Assembly (NCBI GenBank): GCA_028285085.1
Contig: JANQQI010000109.1
Location: forward strand, 1 to 64,000
Direction: 5' to 3'
Source of the DNA: Saprospiraceae bacterium
Lineage (GTDB): Bacteria; Bacteroidota; Bacteroidia; Chitinophagales; Saprospiraceae
DNA: 64,000 bases
Shown: piece by piece, positions 60,822-64,000 of the stretch
How the letters are laid out: the number at the start of each line of letters is the position of its first letter
Position numbering within the stretch: position 1 is the stretch's first letter
Program-made: the position numbers and the translations under genes
Notes under the pieces: model-generated
Seen by the model: the letters and a program-made list of their open reading frames with translations, nothing else
Told to the model about the DNA's origin: nothing
The model's database searches: none

Positions 60822-62896
60822 CGTAATCTTTCCAATCTAAAATCATCAAACCAGACGCTGTCCTGGCTATTATTCCACAAATAGCCATTCAGACTATCGG
60901 CCGAAAAACTTGACGGTAGCTGCATCTCTCCCGACAATTTCACCCAACCCGTGCTATCCGGCAGCGTGGTATTTCGATACCCAAAGGTATAAAAGTTCTG
61001 GTCAGGAGAAGCCAATACTAAACCCGCTTGTATCTCAGCGGGGTAGCGCCAGATACTCCAGCGATAACGATCACAGGGCTGGGCCGCCTGGCTGAAATCC
61101 ATGCCGAAGGGATGCTTGGCTGATAATAACAAAGCATGTTGCCCGGCATGAGTCCTAGCCGAATCTAGACGTGTAAGATCATCAATTTGCAATATGTTCT
61201 GACGATTTATTTGATTCCTTTGGAAAGTATCAGCCATCTCCATCGTACAAATGATCTCATCTAAGGGGGCCTGGATATGGCGTCTTAATACCCATAAGCT
61301 ATCCTGCCCCGGTGGCCAAAGACGAGGATAGGCCTCCGATAGCACCGGCCGATAGCCACACCACGGTCCAAAACTAATCACATACTCATCATCATCAACG
61401 AACCACCAACTCTTTTGCCCAAAACGCGGTGGCCGACCGTCGGGTCCCGTCAAATACCAGCCATTGTATTCAAATCCCCCATCGACTTGGTGGGGCGAAA
61501 TATTTTGTTTTTCTAAAGCATCAGCTAATCGCCATCGCGCTCGATTCCACGACAAATAATCGAAAGTACCGGTAGCCGAGAATAAGATGATAAGGGTCAA
61601 CAAACCTATACTCCACCAGCCACGTAGCCTGTTTTTGGAAGAACTGACTCCGTCACAAATGAGCAGAATAATTAAAGGGAAAAGTGGTAAGGTATAACGA
61701 TCAAAGAATAAAGGATGCGCCAGCAAAAATCCGCTATAAATCAAAATAGCCCATCCCAAATAACTAACATTTAACGACAGCCCTTGGCCTCCCTTTTTAA
61801 ATATCTTCCAGCGTCCTATCCCCCAACTGGCTAACAATAATATCAGTAATAATGCTCCAACAAATCCAAAAGCACGCACGCCATTTAATACATCGCCCTC
61901 AAGTCGAGGGTCGAGATTATAGCCCCACGCAGTATCCAGAAAAAGCTTAGGCCCGATGCCCCAGTTGTACCAAATATTCCCCCAAGGCATACGCGACCAG
62001 GCTGGTAAGAGCGTAAGTCCAATAAAGAGTGTTATTCCCAAAGCGAGCCATAATTGGCGGTAAGTCAACTGGCGCCAATAGGCCGGTAAGTAATACACCA
62101 CTAAGGGCCACAAAAAGAAACCACCGTAAAAAATAATCATGCCTGGCCGGATCATTAACTCCGGGAGCGACATGCCGGCAAAGAGTTGATTAGCGCCCAT
62201 ATAATCACCGGAAAGCAGTCCAAGTGATTGCATCAAACCTAATGTTCCGTACAAGGCAATGGTTGATAACACGAAGGGTAAAAAAGAAGGCAAAAAACGT
62301 TTGATCGCCCAATGATCACGCTGCCAGGCTGCCAGACCAAACGCCAGTGGAGCCAAGAGACCAAGCTGGCGAATTAGCGTAGCCAATACGGCCCACAGTG
62401 TACCCCAAATAAGCCAACTGAGGTCCCTATCATGTAAAGCACACCAAAAACAATAAAAGGCCAACAGCAAAGTGACCAAGAATGGCACATCGGTCATAAA
62501 GGAATAGGACAGGGAAAAATAGAATGGATTCGCAAGAAGGGTTCCGCTTGCCAAGAGTGCTAACCAAGGACCTTGATTTAGCTTGCGTAGCCAGCGAAAG
62601 ATCACCATGCCGCCTACCAAGCCAAGAAAAATACTAGAACAACGCAGCACGGTAAAGGAGAACCCAAAAATTTTGCAGACGAACCCGCCCCAAAATACTT
62701 GCGCCACCAATGACATCGCTTGCCATTCGTTGAATTGCAGGCGATTTTCTTCAGCTAGAAAACGAACCGCCTGGTGGTAGGACCAATCATCGTTGAGTGG
62801 AAACTCTCCTCGGGGATCAACCAGAAAGGCAAGACCGATCCATAGCATGCTCAGCAGAAGATAAAAGCGTCCATCTGCCTCAAACCAGCTTTTCAT
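60818..62896 (-). CDS. GT39-like membrane glycosyltransferase / polytopic membrane protein
   Basis: This 692-residue protein has about 11-12 membrane segments in its first 430 residues. Early in the sequence, after TM1, comes a loop with FPLNDDWSYHQAVRFLAEE, matching the acidic D-D/E motif of GT39/PMT-type and ArnT-like enzymes. Those enzymes move sugars from polyprenyl-phosphate donors. The C-terminal 250 residues form a soluble domain outside the membrane. It ends with a beta-sandwich-like region (CDRYRWSIWRYPAEIQAG ... WFDDFRLERLR) that may bind carbohydrate. The acceptor is unknown. It is coupled by a 4-nt overlap to the LpxH-like gene. Confidence 0.8.
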   Translation of the reverse strand: MKSWFEADGRFYLLLSMLWIGLAFLVDPRGEFPLNDDWSYHQAVRFLAEENRLQFNEWQAMSLVAQVFWGGFVCKIFGFSFTVLRCSSIFLGLVGGMVIFRWLRKLNQGPWLALLASGTLLANPFYFSLSYSFMTDVPFLVTLLLAFYCFWCALHDRDLSWLIWGTLWAVLATLIRQLGLLAPLAFGLAAWQRDHWAIKRFLPSFLPFVLSTIALYGTLGLMQSLGLLSGDYMGANQLFAGMSLPELMIRPGMIIFYGGFFLWPLVVYYLPAYWRQLTYRQLWLALGITLFIGLTLLPAWSRMPWGNIWYNWGIGPKLFLDTAWGYNLDPRLEGDVLNGVRAFGFVGALLLILLLASWGIGRWKIFKKGGQGLSLNVSYLGWAILIYSGFLLAHPLFFDRYTLPLFPLIILLICDGVSSSKNRLRGWWSIGLLTLIILFSATGTFDYLSWNRARWRLADALEKQNISPHQVDGGFEYNGWYLTGPDGRPPRFGQKSWWFVDDDEYVISFGPWCGYRPVLSEAYPRLWPPGQDSLWVLRRHIQAPLDEIICTMEMADTFQRNQINRQNILQIDDLTRLDSARTHAGQHALLLSAKHPFGMDFSQAAQPCDRYRWSIWRYPAEIQAGLVLASPDQNFYTFGYRNTTLPDSTGWVKLSGEMQLPSSFSADSLNGYLWNNSQDSVWFDDFRLERLR

Positions 62897-62919
62897 CCGC
62901 TTAGTAAAGGCCGACAGTT

Positions 62920-63438
62920 TTAGACTTTTTCCATCACGGTTCCACAGCTATCGCAAGTACGCAAGCTTTCGGAATCCATAAAAGCATTCATAACGACCGG
63001 GAGCTGATTCACGATATCTTTCATTTCGAAAGTCGCTTCGTGGAGCTTATGATTGCAGTTTTCACAAAACCACATCAACTTATCTTCTTCGCCGTTACGG
63101 CGATAACGTTCAATCACCAATCCGATCGTATTTGCTGGACGTTGGGGAGAATGTGGAATCCGAGGTGGTAACAAAAACATATCACCTTCCCGAATCGTAA
63201 TGTCCTCAGGTCGGCCATCTTCGTTGATAATTTTTAGGGTAATATCACCTTCTAACTGGTAAAACAGTTCCTCACCATCTTCGTAATGATAATCTTTACG
63301 GCCATTCGGACCGCCGACTACCATGACGATATAATCATCATTTTCAAAATAAATCTGCTTGTTTCCTATCGGAGGTTTCAGCAAATGACGGTGTTCATCC
63401 ACCCACGCCTGAAGGTTAAAAGGTTTTGCAATGGCCAT
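62920..63438 (-). CDS. nbaC: 3-hydroxyanthranilate 3,4-dioxygenase
   Basis: This 172-residue cupin opens the ring of 3-hydroxyanthranilate in tryptophan breakdown and NAD synthesis. Metal ligands are in KDYHYEDGEELFYQ (His, Glu) and PPRIPHSPQRPAN (His). It has the C-terminal rubredoxin-like site CENC and CDSC, known from bacterial and yeast enzymes. I choose ATG 63438 because the 12 codons upstream (from 63474) give residues absent from the family. The gene is divergent from the SDR at the window end and may start the leftward transcript that includes the glycosyltransferase and LpxH-like genes. Other kynurenine-pathway genes are not in the window. Confidence 0.92.
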   Translation of the reverse strand: MAIAKPFNLQAWVDEHRHLLKPPIGNKQIYFENDDYIVMVVGGPNGRKDYHYEDGEELFYQLEGDITLKIINEDGRPEDITIREGDMFLLPPRIPHSPQRPANTIGLVIERYRRNGEEDKLMWFCENCNHKLHEATFEMKDIVNQLPVVMNAFMDSESLRTCDSCGTVMEKV

Positions 63439-63504
63439 AATTGAAATGTTTAAAATTAGAACTAAATTTAGCAATTATTTTGAGTATAAAAGCCTCCAAA
63501 AACA

Positions 63505-64000
63505 ATGGACTTAAACTTAAAAGGGAAAAATGCCCTGGTATGTGGTAGTAGCCGTGGAATTGGTAAAGCTGCCGCTATAGAACTCGCACTCTTGGGTGCT
63601 AATGTCACACTGGTCTCCCGTAATGGCGATCGCTTAGCAGCCGTCAAGCAGGAGTTGGATCATAGCCAAGGACAGCAACACGATTTTTTGGTAGCAGATT
63701 TCACGAATAGCACCGAATTACGTAAGCGTGTCGCCACTTTAGTAGCGACCAAAACCATTCATATTCTCATCAATAATACGGGTGGACCACCCGCCGGACC
63801 AATCACGAAAGCCCAACCTGAAGAGTTTGTGCAAGCATTCCATAATCATCTTATTTGTAGCCATTTGCTGATGCAAACGGTGTTAAAAGGGATGCAGCAA
63901 AGTGGTTATGGGCGGATGATCAATATTATTTCGACTTCTGTCAAGCAACCTCTTGACAATCTTGGTGTTTCAAATACCGTACGAGCAGCCATGGCAAATT
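63505..64000 (+). CDS. SDR oxidoreductase with atypical active site (partial, cut by window end)
   Basis: The first 165 residues of an SDR are visible. It has the cofactor motif CGSSRGIGKAAA (about 13-24) and NNTGGP (about 89-94). The catalytic Ser position is in NIISTSVKQP (about 139-148). The Tyr-x-x-x-Lys position appears to be replaced by SNTVRAAM (about residues 155-162), so the usual catalytic Tyr and Lys are missing. A group of SDRs with this x-N-x-x-R pattern is known in bacteria and archaea. The gene is divergent from the 3-hydroxyanthranilate dioxygenase gene with 66 nt between, which may suggest shared control. The end lies beyond the window. Confidence 0.88.
   Translation, partial: MDLNLKGKNALVCGSSRGIGKAAAIELALLGANVTLVSRNGDRLAAVKQELDHSQGQQHDFLVADFTNSTELRKRVATLVATKTIHILINNTGGPPAGPITKAQPEEFVQAFHNHLICSHLLMQTVLKGMQQSGYGRMINIISTSVKQPLDNLGVSNTVRAAMAN

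Noticed and set aside
1..64000. CRISPR array, insertion sequence, prophage or integrated element
   Set aside because: I saw no regularly spaced repeats, transposase, integrase or phage structural genes. The only local composition shift noted is inside the DUF4157 gene.

Overview
The window is a continuous piece of a Bacteroidota chromosome, about 49 protein genes with short gaps. The lineage call rests on several things. There is a full-length SprA, the type IX secretion (T9SS) outer-membrane channel, and there are proteins with T9SS-type C-terminal sorting domains. There is a fused MurF-alanine racemase, a BlaI/M56 pair with TonB-like domains, and a Rho factor with a long disordered insert. 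Several genes also have the Bacteroidota promoter -7 element TAnnTTTG. The intermediate base composition and gene content would fit Saprospiria (Lewinella/Haliscomenobacter relatives), but that rank is inference. I saw no rRNA, tRNA, CRISPR array, insertion sequence or phage gene.

Layout. 0-5.4 kb: a short-chain dehydrogenase (SDR), then three leftward parvulin-type foldase genes. 5.9-10.1 kb: leftward purD, an unknown 149-residue protein and murF-alr. 10.5-18.7 kb: ruvA and the 7.4-kb sprA. 19-21.4 kb: a histidine kinase and OmpR-type regulator. 21.5-26.1 kb: envelope genes (SH3 lipoprotein, LysM glucosaminidase, beta-barrel protein, TPR protein). 26.2-28.9 kb: a BlaI repressor and an unusual M56 sensor protein. 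29-32.3 kb: lactate 2-monooxygenase-like enzyme, enoyl-CoA-reductase-like SDR and two Hsp20 chaperones. 32.4-40.2 kb: a leftward run of pheS-hisS-gatA, a lytic transglycosylase, a DUF4157 protein with a possible toxin-like C-terminus, and a second transglycosylase. 40.6-48.4 kb: an O-antigen-ligase-like protein, a TonB-domain protein, a rhomboid protease, a T9SS cargo protein, and kdsD translationally coupled to two unrecognised secreted proteins. 48.7-54.6 kb: recQ, aroQ, an unknown membrane protein, rnpA, the 51-residue rpmH and rho. 55.2-59.2 kb: serS, a YugP-like protease, a NYN/PIN-like protein and frr. 59.2-64 kb: a leftward chain of 3-hydroxyanthranilate dioxygenase, a membrane glycosyltransferase, an LpxH-like hydrolase and a propeller-like lipoprotein, then an SDR cut by the window end.

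Most genes serve envelope building: periplasmic folding of outer-membrane proteins, peptidoglycan synthesis and remodelling, Kdo and lipid A supply, O-antigen-type glycans and T9SS export. Mixed among them are core translation, replication and transcription genes. The least ordinary items are the DUF4157 protein between two lytic transglycosylases, the M56 sensor ending in a T9SS sorting tail, and the coupled kdsD/TIM-barrel-like/helical-repeat trio. I found no complete, clearly novel multi-gene defence or injection system.
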